DNA of 64,000 nt. Source: Vibrio renipiscarius. GTDB lineage: Bacteria > Pseudomonadota > Gammaproteobacteria > Enterobacterales > Vibrionaceae. The notes under the pieces are model-generated. The model ran no database searches, was not told where the DNA came from, and saw nothing but the letters and a program-made list of their open reading frames with translations. A program made the position numbers and the translations under genes. The stretch spans positions 806,001 to 870,000 of the forward strand of contig NZ_JTKH01000024.1 in NCBI RefSeq assembly GCF_000827885.1, written 5' to 3'. Positions 8,414 to 16,735 of the stretch are shown here, in pieces. How positions within the stretch are numbered: position 1 is the first letter of the stretch; every line of letters starts with the position of its first letter.

Positions 8414-10228
8414 TTAAACTCTCACTCCGCGACGTGAATCTTTACCCCAAATTAAATTGATCATCGCGCGAGACGCGAAAATGCCCGTAAACATACTGGT
8501 GAGCAAGCCAAGGCCAAGGGTCAAAGCAAAGCCTTGAATTGGGCCATTACCAATCATGTATAACGTCGCCGCAGAAATCAGCGTCGTAATATTGGAGTCA
8601 AGGATGGTGGCGAAAGCACTGCTAAAACCGAGATCAATTGACTGAGCAAGGCTACGACCTTCACGAAGTTTTTCTTTAATGCGTTCAAAAATCAGCACGT
8701 TGGTATCCACCGCCATACCGATGGTCAACACCAAACCGGCAATGCCGGGTAGGGTTAATACGGCGCCGGGAAGTAAGGCGATAAGACCAAGCAGCATCAC
8801 CATATTCACCACCAAAGCCGCATTAGCGACCCAACCCAATTTACGATACCAAACGGCCATAAAGAGCAGAGTAAGACCCATGCCTAATGCCAAGGCGGCA
8901 AAGCCATTTTGAATATTCTCCGCCCCTAGAGATGGACCGATAGTGCGTTCTTCTACGATGGTGACAGGCGCGGTCAATGAACCCGCACGAAGCAGTAGCG
9001 CCAGATCTTGTGCATCGTTCAGTTGGCCTACGCCGGTGATTCTAAAGCGGTTCCCGAGTTGTGATTGGATGGTCGCAACGCTGATGATGGTGTTCGATTG
9101 CTCGACATTTCCTTGAGCATCGCGGCTGTATTCGCTGTACCCGGTCGCCATTGGTTTACCGATGTGGTTGCCTGAGAAATCAGACATCATTTTACCGCCG
9201 GCAGAGTCGAGGCTGATGTTGACTTCTGGCATGCCCATTTCACCCATTCCCGCACGCGCATCCACGATGTGCTCGCCGCTTAAGACTGGCTTACGAGTTA
9301 CGTGTACTGGACGGCCCTCTTTGTCCATGATCATTTCTGTGCCATTGGTGCGCTCAGGTTTGACTTCATAGAACGCAAGGCTTGCGGTGGCACCAATCAC
9401 ATTTTTTGCGGCTGCTGGATCTTGTACACCAGGCAGTTCAATACGAATGCGATGTTCACCTTGACGCTGAACGGCCGCTTCAGTGATGCCGAGTTCTTCA
9501 ATACGGCTGCGCATGGTTTGCAGGTTTTGCTGCACGGTTAAGCTGGTTAGCGTTTGTTTTTCTGAATCCGCGAGCGCCATAATCAGGTCGTTATCACCGT
9601 TCCCTTTTACCACCCACTGTGGGTATTGGGTTTTAATGTAATGACGTAGAGTGGCAACCGATTCTTCATTAGGCGCTTTGATGCTGATGTCTGCATCGCG
9701 ATCCGCTTCAATACGCACGCCGCGAATGCGTTCTTCGCGCGCATAATCTTTGATCGAATCTTGTGCTTGCTCTGCATGAGAACGGAAGACTTCGTTCATA
9801 TCCACATCAAGCAAGAACTGTACACCGCCGCGTAAATCTAGACCAAGTTTGATCGGCGTAAAGCCCATATCCAATAGCCACGTTGGCGCCGCGGGCACCA
9901 TCGCTAACGTGACGATGTCTTCTTTTGGTGCAAACTCTTCTAAGATGTTTCTGGCTTTGTTTTGATCGTTGTTGTGCTCAAGTACAACGGTGGTTTCGTT
10001 GTCTTTTTGGCTGATGCGTTTGACGACGATGTTGTGCGCATCAAGCTGTTGTTGTGCCGTCACCACAGAGATTGGCGCGGCTTTATGATTGAGAATGACA
10101 GCGGCATTTTCACCAAACCATGACGGTAATGCGCTTAATAACATAATGATAATGGTGGTGATGAGGACCACGTACTTCCATGCCGAATAATGATTCAACA
10201 CACTTCGATTGATTTTTTGTTTTTGCAT
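8414..10228 (-). CDS. secD: Protein translocase subunit SecD (SecDF2 set)
   Basis: A 604-residue membrane protein. It shows an N-terminal span, the KLGLDLRGGVQFLLDVD element, a large periplasmic P1 domain (about residues 60-430), then five C-terminal spans with GMAVDTNVLIFERIKE. Start 10228 (MQKQKINRS) places the first span normally; an in-frame ATG 48 nt upstream has no ribosome site. The likely SD (GAAGAGAAAAG) lies 8-14 nt upstream and is complementary to bases just after the vemP stop. In V. alginolyticus SecDF2 is made when SecDF1 is inactive, for example at low sodium; that role is inferred here from the conserved context. Confidence 0.93.
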   Translation of the reverse strand: MQKQKINRSVLNHYSAWKYVVLITTIIIMLLSALPSWFGENAAVILNHKAAPISVVTAQQQLDAHNIVVKRISQKDNETTVVLEHNNDQNKARNILEEFAPKEDIVTLAMVPAAPTWLLDMGFTPIKLGLDLRGGVQFLLDVDMNEVFRSHAEQAQDSIKDYAREERIRGVRIEADRDADISIKAPNEESVATLRHYIKTQYPQWVVKGNGDNDLIMALADSEKQTLTSLTVQQNLQTMRSRIEELGITEAAVQRQGEHRIRIELPGVQDPAAAKNVIGATASLAFYEVKPERTNGTEMIMDKEGRPVHVTRKPVLSGEHIVDARAGMGEMGMPEVNISLDSAGGKMMSDFSGNHIGKPMATGYSEYSRDAQGNVEQSNTIISVATIQSQLGNRFRITGVGQLNDAQDLALLLRAGSLTAPVTIVEERTIGPSLGAENIQNGFAALALGMGLTLLFMAVWYRKLGWVANAALVVNMVMLLGLIALLPGAVLTLPGIAGLVLTIGMAVDTNVLIFERIKEKLREGRSLAQSIDLGFSSAFATILDSNITTLISAATLYMIGNGPIQGFALTLGLGLLTSMFTGIFASRAMINLIWGKDSRRGVRV

Positions 10229-10234
10229 AACACT

Positions 10235-10394
10235 TTTCTCTTCGGCAACGCCGATAGGAGTGAAATAGTGCCGCACCTAATCGCTAAGTTACAGGTTCTC
10301 TAAGAACCACTTTTATCGCCTAATGCACGTGTTTACGCGGCATGAGACTCAAAATTTAGGTGTGACAAATTGTGCCCAGAGAGGGCAAGAGAAA
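10235..10394 (-). promoter_or_regulatory. vemP-secD2 intergenic stem able to mask the secD2 ribosome site
   Basis: On the minus-strand transcript, UUUCUCUU begins 4 nt after the vemP stop (10394-10387). It is exactly complementary to AAGAGAAA in the secD2 SD (10242-10235). A small CGGC-GTT-GCCG hairpin directly abuts the masked site. In V. alginolyticus a ribosome arrested near the end of vemP opens such a stem and exposes the secD2 start. Here an arrested ribosome at the final Gln codon (10413-10411) would reach the 5' arm. The 8-bp pairing is seen directly; the mechanism is carried over from the studied species. Confidence 0.75.
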
Positions 10395-10398
10395 GAGG

Positions 10399-10899
10399 TT
10401 AGGCGTCGGCTTGGCTAATAAACCGATAGAGTAGGTTGGATTCTTTCCAGCCAGCGATGCGATGCGAGGTCGCGGGTGGATTAAGCGTCCAGTCGTGCCA
10501 TTCATCGAGCGCGAAGTAGACACTCAAGCGCAGGGTCTGAGCATGGCTATCACTGAACTCAAACACTAACTCATAGTTAGGTTCTGCTTCATGCAAACGC
10601 TCAGGGATAAATGAGCCATTCCGTAAAATGGACGCAAGACTAGGAGAAAGCGATTTTGCTGGGGCACGCTGCTCGATATGCACTTTGTGCGCAGGGCTAG
10701 GAACGTGCTGTTCGCTGGTATCGTGATGAAGATTGGTATCATGATGAACGATCAGCTGAATCGGTTGGGTGAGTAGCGGTTTCGTGATAGGCGCATTGGC
10801 ATCACTGGCTGCTATTGCTGCGCTAGCTGAAAAACAGGCGAGCAGCAGGCTAAGCATTACGCTCAACATACGACACCGCTTTATCCACTGCTTAGGCAT
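10399..10899 (-). CDS. vemP: VemP, secretion-monitoring arrest peptide
   Basis: A secreted regulatory nascent chain of 166 residues in this call. The N-terminus is a signal peptide: basic PKQWIKRCR, hydrophobic LSVMLSLLLACFSASA, then AIAA as a likely cleavage area. The C-terminus HRIAGWKESNLLYRFISQ followed by ADA and stop is the hallmark VemP arrest sequence, with the arrest Gln four codons before the stop. In V. alginolyticus arrest persists until SecDF pulls the chain out, so it reports SecDF activity and controls the downstream secDF2. The middle has a His-rich stretch (IVHHDTNLHHDT). The start is uncertain: 10899 has GTGAG at 8 nt, while ATGs at 10932 and 10929 follow AGG. Confidence 0.88.
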   Translation of the reverse strand: MPKQWIKRCRMLSVMLSLLLACFSASAAIAASDANAPITKPLLTQPIQLIVHHDTNLHHDTSEQHVPSPAHKVHIEQRAPAKSLSPSLASILRNGSFIPERLHEAEPNYELVFEFSDSHAQTLRLSVYFALDEWHDWTLNPPATSHRIAGWKESNLLYRFISQADA

Positions 10900-11280
10900 A
10901 CAATAACTCACAATATGATTCGCGATCATCATAAGCCTGAGTTTCAAAATCGACAAGCAGTGAATTGTTTTGTAATCAGAATTTTTACTTCTTTGGCCGT
11001 TGTCTTGTGTTTTTAAGTGAGGATGACTTATTTTAAGTTTCTGATTTCACTAGTTTTGTATTTTATTGCGAATACACGAGCGGGGGTTGGTCTGCTTTTG
11101 TGTGAATTTTGCGCATTTGAGCCTGTTATTGGGATAAACGCGTTATTTTTCATCGAATGATGAACCTCTTAACGAGAAAAAGCGGATAAATTGAACGTGG
11201 AATTCTGCCGTGTTTAGGGGTTTACAATATTCAGTAGATGCCGCAATCTCAATGCTCCGCTTCTAATTGAGTTCAATTAC
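10900..11280. promoter_or_regulatory. Divergent intergenic region between vemP and the HAD gene
   Basis: An AT-rich stretch of 381 bases that must hold the vemP-secDF2 promoter on the left and the HAD-hydrolase promoter on the right. No clear -35/-10 pair, operator or small gene was recognised. Confidence 0.4.
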
Positions 11281-12093
11281 ATGTACGCACAATCGTCTTC
11301 TCATAATATCAAACTGATTGCCTGTGATATGGATGGCACCTTGCTCGATGAATCCTCGCAACTAGACCCGCAGTTTTTCGATATCTATCGCCAGTTGTCT
11401 GATCAAGGCGTTATTTTTGCGGCGGCGTCTGGCCGTCAATATGCGAGCTTGCAACAAACGTTTGCACCAATTCAACATCAGATGATGTTCATTGCTGAAA
11501 ATGGCACCTTGGTGATGCATAAGGGGGAAGAGCTTTATAGTTGCCCGCTAGACACGAAGACTGCGCACGACGTTATTGTTGAGACGCGTAATATTGAAGG
11601 GGCGTACATCGTATTGTGCGGTAAAAACTCAGCTTACATTGAAACGCAAGATCCTATCGCGGTGGCTGAATTCAGTAAGTATTACCATGCTTGCCACTAC
11701 GTTGAAGATTTACTCGACGTCGATGATGAGTTTATCAAAGTCGCTATTTGCCATTTTGACAGTACAGAGAAGCATGTGTACCCGTCGTTGAATGCAAAAT
11801 TTGGCGCAACCAATCAAGTGGTCGTCAGTGGCAAAATTTGGTTAGACATCATGAACGCCCAAGCCTCAAAAGGGGCGGCGATTGAACATTTGCAGAATAC
11901 ATTAGGCTTTACTTACGAGCAGACGATGAGTTTTGGTGATTACTTTAACGATGTTGAGATGTTAAAAGCGAGCTACCACTCTTATGCGGTCGAAAACGCC
12001 CACCCAGAAGTGAAGAAATTGGCACGCTTTATTGCACCGAGCAACCGTGAGTCGGGAGTGATTCAAGTCATCAAACAAACGGTGTTGAAATAA
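11281..12093 (+). CDS. Cof-type HAD-IIB phosphatase
   Basis: A 270-residue HAD-superfamily phosphatase, expected to be cytosolic and magnesium dependent. Motif I DMDGTLLDE near residue 17 holds the nucleophile Asp and acid Asp. Motif II is AAASGR, the conserved Lys lies around ASKGAAIEHL, and motif IV is SFGDYFNDVEML. The IIB cap lies between motifs II and III. Related enzymes act on sugar phosphates, FMN or pyridoxal phosphate, and the sequence alone does not fix the substrate. No strong SD is visible before the ATG. A perfect terminator follows. Confidence 0.85.
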   Translation: MYAQSSSHNIKLIACDMDGTLLDESSQLDPQFFDIYRQLSDQGVIFAAASGRQYASLQQTFAPIQHQMMFIAENGTLVMHKGEELYSCPLDTKTAHDVIVETRNIEGAYIVLCGKNSAYIETQDPIAVAEFSKYYHACHYVEDLLDVDDEFIKVAICHFDSTEKHVYPSLNAKFGATNQVVVSGKIWLDIMNAQASKGAAIEHLQNTLGFTYEQTMSFGDYFNDVEMLKASYHSYAVENAHPEVKKLARFIAPSNRESGVIQVIKQTVLK

Positions 12094-12160
12094 ACGCATT
12101 CGGCAACGGTGAATAACGGTTGTCGATAAGTCATTCAATTTTTGATGCTTTCTATGATGA

Positions 12161-12203
12161 CAAAGTCCCAATGCGAGTACGAGCCTTGGGACTTTGTTTT
12201 TGA
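12161..12203 (+). terminator. Intrinsic terminator of the HAD gene
   Basis: CAAAGTCCCA and TGGGACTTTG form a 10-bp perfect stem around a 16-nt loop, followed by TTTTTG. Confidence 0.85.
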
Positions 12204-12224
12204 ATGGAGCAATGGCCGTACAGC

Positions 12225-12515
12225 CTAGCCTAATTTTGTCATTCTATTAATGGTAAAGCTGGCGACAGCACCCTCTGTGGCTTTCATGTACGCCGCTAAA
12301 TGATCGTTGTTTAAATGCGTTTGTAACAGCGCTTCTGATGCCCAGTTTTCGTAAAAAACAAAATGCGCTGGGTTTTCGTTGTCTTGGTGCAAATCGTAGT
12401 TAATGCAGCCTTCCTCTGTACGCGTGATCTCAATTAATTTGAGCAATTCGCTTTTTACAAATTCAACTTGATCGGGTTGTGCGACGATATTCGCGACGAT
12501 CGTTAGATTGGCCAT
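12225..12515 (-). CDS. Antibiotic-biosynthesis-monooxygenase (ABM) domain protein, YgiN-like
   Basis: A 96-residue single ABM domain of the dimeric ferredoxin-like fold. The motifs TRTEEGCINYDLHQDNENPAHFVFYENW and LNNDHLAAYM are typical of YgiN-type proteins, some of which oxidise quinols or other electron-rich substrates without a cofactor. AGAGGA lies about 8 nt before the ATG. It sits on the same strand, 171 nt downstream of a GlxA-type regulator, so that regulator may control it. The substrate is unknown. Confidence 0.8.
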   Translation of the reverse strand: MANLTIVANIVAQPDQVEFVKSELLKLIEITRTEEGCINYDLHQDNENPAHFVFYENWASEALLQTHLNNDHLAAYMKATEGAVASFTINRMTKLG

Positions 12516-12686
12516 CGAAGATTCCTCTATTTATCAATTTATCTATTTTCAGCCTTGGCTGTTTGCCCATGTCGGCTGTTCATCATTCATAATTCACCGT
12601 AAGCATAGCCTGTGATGGAAAAAGAAAAATGGTACGTGGCTAAAACCTGTTTCAAATAAAATTTGATAATCCCATCAAGAACCGAC

Positions 12687-13625
12687 TTATCCCTCACGAT
12701 TGAATTGGTCGCGATACTGCGTCGGCGACACGCCGACAATGCGCCGAAAGTGGTGGCGCATACTCTCTGCACTGTTAAAACCGGCTTGTACCGCCAGTTG
12801 TTCAATATTATGGGATTCACTTTCCAAAAGTCCTTTGGCTAATTCGGTGCGCTGAATGACTAACCATTCTTGTGGCGTGAGGCTCATGCTGGCGCGAAAT
12901 TTTCGGTCAAACGTGCGGCGTGACATATTGGCTTTTTGTGCCATTAAATCAATCGTGATCGGTTGTCTTAAATTCGCTTTGGCCCATTGTAGTGATTCTG
13001 AAAACTGGTTAGGAACATGCAGCATCGGTGTATCGACAAATTGAGCTTGGCCTCCGGTTCGGTGCGCTGAAACCACTAGCCGCTTGGCGACTTGGTTGGC
13101 AATCGCATAGCCAAAATCTTGCCTGATAACGGCCAATCCTAAATCGAGTCCTGCGGCGCTGCCGGCAGAGCAGCCATATTGGCCATCAAATACATACAAT
13201 ACATTGCTGACGTAGTTCACATTGGGAAAGCGCGCACGAAATTGGGATTCAAAGGCCCAGTGTGTTGTGGCTTTCTTACCATCGAGCAGCCCCAGTCCAC
13301 CAAGCAGAAACGCTCCGGAACAAAACGAAATGATGCGTTTATTTTGCTGGGAAAAGTGCAGTACCTCGGAGGCGGTCAGAGCATCGATAGTGGTGTTTCG
13401 AGTTGGCCAACTGGGGACGACCAGCATATCGTAATCGTTCAGATCGGTAACGTACTTGGTTTGCATGACGATGTTGCCAGTGGTGGTGATGGCTTGGTTG
13501 GTCAGGTTAACGATTTCCGCCTCATACCATTGTTCAAATTCTGGCCGAGACAGGGCAAATATCTCGACGGCACAGCCGAGCTCAAAGAGGGACACATCGG
13601 GGTGGGAAAGTATGGCAACGCGCAT
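12687..13625 (-). CDS. GlxA-type transcriptional regulator (DJ-1/PfpI domain plus AraC HTH)
   Basis: A 312-residue regulator. Residues about 1-170 form a DJ-1/PfpI amidotransferase-like domain, including the nucleophile-elbow cysteine in ISFCSGAFLLGGLGL. Residues about 210-310 form an AraC/XylS DNA-binding domain with two helix-turn-helix units (MAQKANMSRRTFDRKF and QLAVQAGFNSAESMRHHF). The start is placed at 13625 because AAGGAAG lies 6 nt upstream; the ATG at 13643 precedes that site. It is divergent from the rhodanese gene and upstream of the ABM gene, both plausible targets. The effector is unknown. Confidence 0.88.
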   Translation of the reverse strand: MRVAILSHPDVSLFELGCAVEIFALSRPEFEQWYEAEIVNLTNQAITTTGNIVMQTKYVTDLNDYDMLVVPSWPTRNTTIDALTASEVLHFSQQNKRIISFCSGAFLLGGLGLLDGKKATTHWAFESQFRARFPNVNYVSNVLYVFDGQYGCSAGSAAGLDLGLAVIRQDFGYAIANQVAKRLVVSAHRTGGQAQFVDTPMLHVPNQFSESLQWAKANLRQPITIDLMAQKANMSRRTFDRKFRASMSLTPQEWLVIQRTELAKGLLESESHNIEQLAVQAGFNSAESMRHHFRRIVGVSPTQYRDQFNREG

Positions 13626-13665
13626 GAGTGTCTTCCTTAACATTCATTTAACTTGGCTTGATATT

Positions 13666-13675
13666 AACGATCGTT
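13666..13675. promoter_or_regulatory. Palindrome in the divergent GlxA/rhodanese promoter region
   Basis: AACGATCGTT is a perfect 10-bp palindrome 41 nt upstream of the regulator start, in the only intergenic space between the divergent genes. AraC-type regulators usually bind direct repeats, so its role is a guess. Confidence 0.3.
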
Positions 13676-13757
13676 GACTTAAAAGCCAATGGTCGAGCGT
13701 GACGTCGCAATGAATAATGGTTAAACACAAACCGTTATCGATGAACAAGGAGAGGTT

Positions 13758-14153
13758 ATGTCGAGTGTTGTATCAAGAGTACCTGCGGCACCCAGTGAGG
13801 AAGCGTTGCGCCATTTTAGAGGGTTACTGGCGTTTGAAACGGATTGTTGGGATGTTCACCATGCACTATCTAATCAAAGACAAGATTTTGTTTTAGTCGA
13901 TATCCGTGGTCGTGAGTGGTTTGATCGAGGGCATATTGCCGGTGCGATCAATATCCCCCACAGCCGTTTGAATGAAAAAACCTTAGCCGAGTTTAAAGCT
14001 GACTGCCTTTTTGTGGTCTATTGCGCGGGACCTCATTGCAATGGAACCGAAAAAGCCGCGATTCGTTTGGCTACATTAGGTCGCCCGGTGAAAAAAATGA
14101 TAGGCGGCGTTACCGGTTGGCTTGATGAAGGTTTCAACTTAATCGGCTCATAA
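13758..14153 (+). CDS. Rhodanese-like sulfurtransferase domain protein
   Basis: A 131-residue single rhodanese domain. The conserved DIRGREWFDRGHIAGAINIP segment and the active-site loop VVYCAGPHCNGTEKAA are present, with Cys at the persulfide-bearing position, and it ends in GGVTGWLDEGF. Single-domain rhodaneses carry sulfane sulfur for detoxification or cofactor synthesis; the partner here is unknown. AGGAGAGG precedes the ATG. It is transcribed away from the GlxA-type regulator and may be its target. Confidence 0.85.
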   Translation: MSSVVSRVPAAPSEEALRHFRGLLAFETDCWDVHHALSNQRQDFVLVDIRGREWFDRGHIAGAINIPHSRLNEKTLAEFKADCLFVVYCAGPHCNGTEKAAIRLATLGRPVKKMIGGVTGWLDEGFNLIGS

Positions 14154-14222
14154 TTGCATCATGCTGGTGGTTGCTTGTATCAGGTGACGTTTTTCTATGC
14201 TGACACGGTCTTAATGTTAATG

Positions 14223-14247
14223 AATCTATGCATAAACTGCATAGATT
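14223..14247. repeat. Perfect inverted repeat upstream of the 59-aa His-tailed gene
   Basis: AATCTATGCA and its exact complement TGCATAGATT are separated by 5 nt. No T-run follows, so it does not look like a terminator. It may be an operator or an mRNA hairpin in the leader of the small gene. Confidence 0.7.
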
Positions 14248-14323
14248 AGCTGACGAAATATCATTAGGAAGTTATCACGTTGAGCCCTAAACTCCGCGCT
14301 CATTTTTATCTCATGGACTTTGT

Positions 14324-14503
14324 ATGTTCTCACAATCGCTGACCGCGCAACTCACCCGTATGGTGTTGTTGCTGGTTTTGACGCTCGTTGTCGTTCATCA
14401 CAGTGAGCCATTACTTGAATTGCTTGCACAGCAAGCCGTGGATATGGGTTGTCATCAACAAAATGGCGCGGCAGCACCTGATGCCCATGCACACCATCAC
14501 TAA
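14324..14503 (+). CDS. Small membrane protein with His-rich C-terminus
   Basis: A 59-residue open frame. It has a short polar start (MFSQSLTAQLTR), one strongly hydrophobic span (MVLLLVLTLVVV), then HHSEPLLELLAQQAVDMGCH and a His-rich end (DAHAHHH). One transmembrane segment plus terminal histidines and a cysteine suggests a metal-binding inner-membrane peptide, superficially like CbtB-type proteins, but I do not recognise the family. The ribosome site is weak (GGA about 6 nt upstream). It is flanked by two perfect 10-bp inverted repeats and followed by an MFS gene. Supported by its composition rather than homology. Confidence 0.5.
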   Translation: MFSQSLTAQLTRMVLLLVLTLVVVHHSEPLLELLAQQAVDMGCHQQNGAAAPDAHAHHH

Positions 14504-14504
14504 T

Positions 14505-14529
14505 TGATCAGTAAGCGTTTTACTGATCA
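14505..14529. repeat. Perfect inverted repeat between the His-tailed gene and the MFS gene
   Basis: TGATCAGTAA and TTACTGATCA are exact complements with a 5-nt spacer, starting 1 nt after the stop codon of the small gene. No T-run follows, so it may be a processing hairpin or an operator for the MFS gene. Confidence 0.7.
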
Positions 14530-14559
14530 GCACATTTAGATGAGTTAATAAAAAATAAT

Positions 14560-15768
14560 ATGAGTATTTTCCGCTTTCCATTATTGGTATGGCTTGGGAT
14601 CGGCATTTTGATCACCAGCCTCGGTATTCGTCAGTCATTTGGTATCTTTATGATGCCAATTTCTGAACACTTTCAAACGGGTCGTGAGTTCTTTAGCTTT
14701 GCGATTGCGTTGCAAAACTTGTTGTTTGGCGCTTTTCAGCCCTTTATTGGTATGGCAGCGGACAAATTTGGCTCAAAACGCATTATCTTTTTAGGTGCAC
14801 TTTCTTATGCGTTGGGTCTTTATTTAACCTCGATTACCTCTGAAGCGAGCATGCTTTACGTGTCGCTAGGCGCATTGGTTGGTCTTGGCTTAAGTTGTAC
14901 CAGTTATGTGATCGTGCTGGGGGCTGTGGCGAAAGTCGTTCCGGCTGAGCATGCGGCGAAAGCCTTTGGTTTAACGACGGCGGCAGGTTCGTTTGGCATG
15001 TTTGCTGTGATCCCTGGTGCGCAGTGGCTAATGATGGATTTTGGCTGGCAACAAGCGATGCAAGTCTTTGCGGTGTTGTGTACGGTGATCATGGCGTTGA
15101 GCTTGTTCATGAAAACGGCGCAAAGTAACAGCGGTGCAAACGCTCAAAATGGTCAAGAAGAACAGACATTGGGTCAGGCGATTAAAGAAGCATTTAATCA
15201 TCGCGGCTATTGGTTGATCCATGCGGGTTTCTTCGTGTGTGGCTTCCACGTGATGTTTATTGCCACGCACCTGCCAAGCTACTTAGCGGATAAGCATTTG
15301 CCAGCGTCTAGTGCGGCGATGGCACTGGCGTACGTGGGTATCTTTAATATTTTCGGTTCATACTTCTGGGGTGTGATGGGCGATCGCTTTAATAAGCGTT
15401 ACGTGATGTCTGCATTATACCTAATGCGTACAGTGGTTATTGCGGGCTTTGTGACTCTACCCATTACTGAAAACACCGCCGCCATTTTTGGTGCAGCGAT
15501 CGGCTTTTGTTGGTTAGGCACGGTGCCGCTGACGTCTGGATTAGTACGTCAAATTTTCGGTGCGCGTTACCTTTCAACGCTCTATGGTTTGGTTTTCTTT
15601 ACGCACCAGGTTGGCAGTTTCCTTGGCGCGTGGGCGGGCGGTCGTATTTATGATTACTACGGCAGCTACGAACCTATTTGGTGGTCGACGGTTGTATTGG
15701 CATTCATTGCCGCACTGCTGCATATTCCAATCAATGACAAGCCTGTCGCTCGTTTAGCAACGGCATAA
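14560..15768 (+). CDS. MFS transporter
   Basis: A 402-residue inner-membrane carrier with about twelve hydrophobic spans and a central cytoplasmic loop (around KTAQSNSGANAQNGQEE). The loop after span 2 holds the MFS motif MAADKFGSKRI, and the matching element in the second half is MGDRFNKRY. The GIRQSFGIFMMPIS start and overall pattern resemble the oxalate/formate or monocarboxylate branch, but the substrate cannot be read from sequence. No clear SD precedes the ATG. A terminator follows, so it is separate from the TSUP gene. Confidence 0.8.
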   Translation: MSIFRFPLLVWLGIGILITSLGIRQSFGIFMMPISEHFQTGREFFSFAIALQNLLFGAFQPFIGMAADKFGSKRIIFLGALSYALGLYLTSITSEASMLYVSLGALVGLGLSCTSYVIVLGAVAKVVPAEHAAKAFGLTTAAGSFGMFAVIPGAQWLMMDFGWQQAMQVFAVLCTVIMALSLFMKTAQSNSGANAQNGQEEQTLGQAIKEAFNHRGYWLIHAGFFVCGFHVMFIATHLPSYLADKHLPASSAAMALAYVGIFNIFGSYFWGVMGDRFNKRYVMSALYLMRTVVIAGFVTLPITENTAAIFGAAIGFCWLGTVPLTSGLVRQIFGARYLSTLYGLVFFTHQVGSFLGAWAGGRIYDYYGSYEPIWWSTVVLAFIAALLHIPINDKPVARLATA

Positions 15769-15797
15769 TCATTAACCGTAATATTACCGGTAATCAA

Positions 15798-15830
15798 AGA
15801 GCTGAGTTATACTCGGCTCTCTTTTTATTT
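15798..15830 (+). terminator. Intrinsic terminator of the MFS gene
   Basis: AGAGCTGAGT pairs with ACTCGGCTCT (one G-U pair), followed by CTTTTTATTT. Confidence 0.85.
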
Positions 15831-15847
15831 ATCGTTTATGGATTATC

Positions 15848-16582
15848 ATGTTCTCGGAATGGATTACCTCTGAGGCTCTGATTGCAGCAGCTTTGATCTT
15901 TGTTGGTTCGTTTGTCCAAACATCGATTGGATTTGGCTTGGCTGTTGTTGCATCACCGCTGCTATTTCTTGTTTCTCCTGATTACGTTCCAGCGCCAATT
16001 TGTTTAGTGGCCTTGTTTATTTCGCTGTTGAATGCACTGAAATACCGTTCGAGCATTGAAATCGGTGGCTTAAAAATGGCCCTGATCGGCCGTGTTCCTG
16101 GCTCGATCGCTGGCGGCGCATTGTTAGTGATGGTGTCTGGGAGTGCCTTGGCGCTTTGGTTGGGGGTGTTAGTACTCTTTGCTGTCTTAGTGAGCTTATT
16201 GCCGATACGTATTGAACCTACCCCTATGCGCATGGGTATTGCCGGTTTCTTCTCTGGTTTCTTCGGCACCAGTAGCGCGATTGGTGGACCACCGATGGCG
16301 TTGTTATTGCAGCATCAAGAAGCTAACCAATTGCGTGGCAACTTGTCGGCCTTTTTTGTTTTCAGCTCGCTGATTTCATTGGGTGTGCAAATTCCGGTTG
16401 GTTTTCTAAACTTGCATCATCTATGGATTACATTGCCATTGTTGCCTGCGGCTTATCTAGGTTACCGATTGGCGCGTGCAACCACAGACTCGCTACCGAA
16501 AGAGAAGATTCGTATTGGTGCATTGGCACTTTGTTCGGTCAGTGGCGCAACAGCTGTCTGGCAAGGCCTGATGGCGCTATAA
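15848..16582 (+). CDS. TSUP-family (TauE/SafE) transporter
   Basis: A 244-residue membrane protein with about eight hydrophobic spans in two related halves. The FVQTSIGFGLAVVASPLL motif in the first half and FFSGFFGTSSAIGGPPMALLL in the second are typical of TauE/SafE (TSUP) anion exporters, which move sulfite, sulfoacetate or related small anions. The substrate is unknown. The ribosome site is weak (ATGGA), and the distance of about 18 nt from the preceding terminator implies a very short leader. Confidence 0.82.
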   Translation: MFSEWITSEALIAAALIFVGSFVQTSIGFGLAVVASPLLFLVSPDYVPAPICLVALFISLLNALKYRSSIEIGGLKMALIGRVPGSIAGGALLVMVSGSALALWLGVLVLFAVLVSLLPIRIEPTPMRMGIAGFFSGFFGTSSAIGGPPMALLLQHQEANQLRGNLSAFFVFSSLISLGVQIPVGFLNLHHLWITLPLLPAAYLGYRLARATTDSLPKEKIRIGALALCSVSGATAVWQGLMAL

Positions 16583-16735
16583 TTCATGTTAGGTTCATCG
16601 TAATGATGAATACTGGGTGTCTGATTGATGGGTAAAGCCATCAAAAAAAGCAAAACGATCGCTAACAGAACATTAGATGAACCAGATTCACTCTCTATGT
16701 TTTCAATGTTCATTTTTTAAAAGAGGGTAATGAAT

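Noticed and set aside
16628..16720. A 30-codon frame (MGKAIKKSKTI...) between the TSUP gene and yccF
   Set aside because: No ribosome site and no recognisable features.
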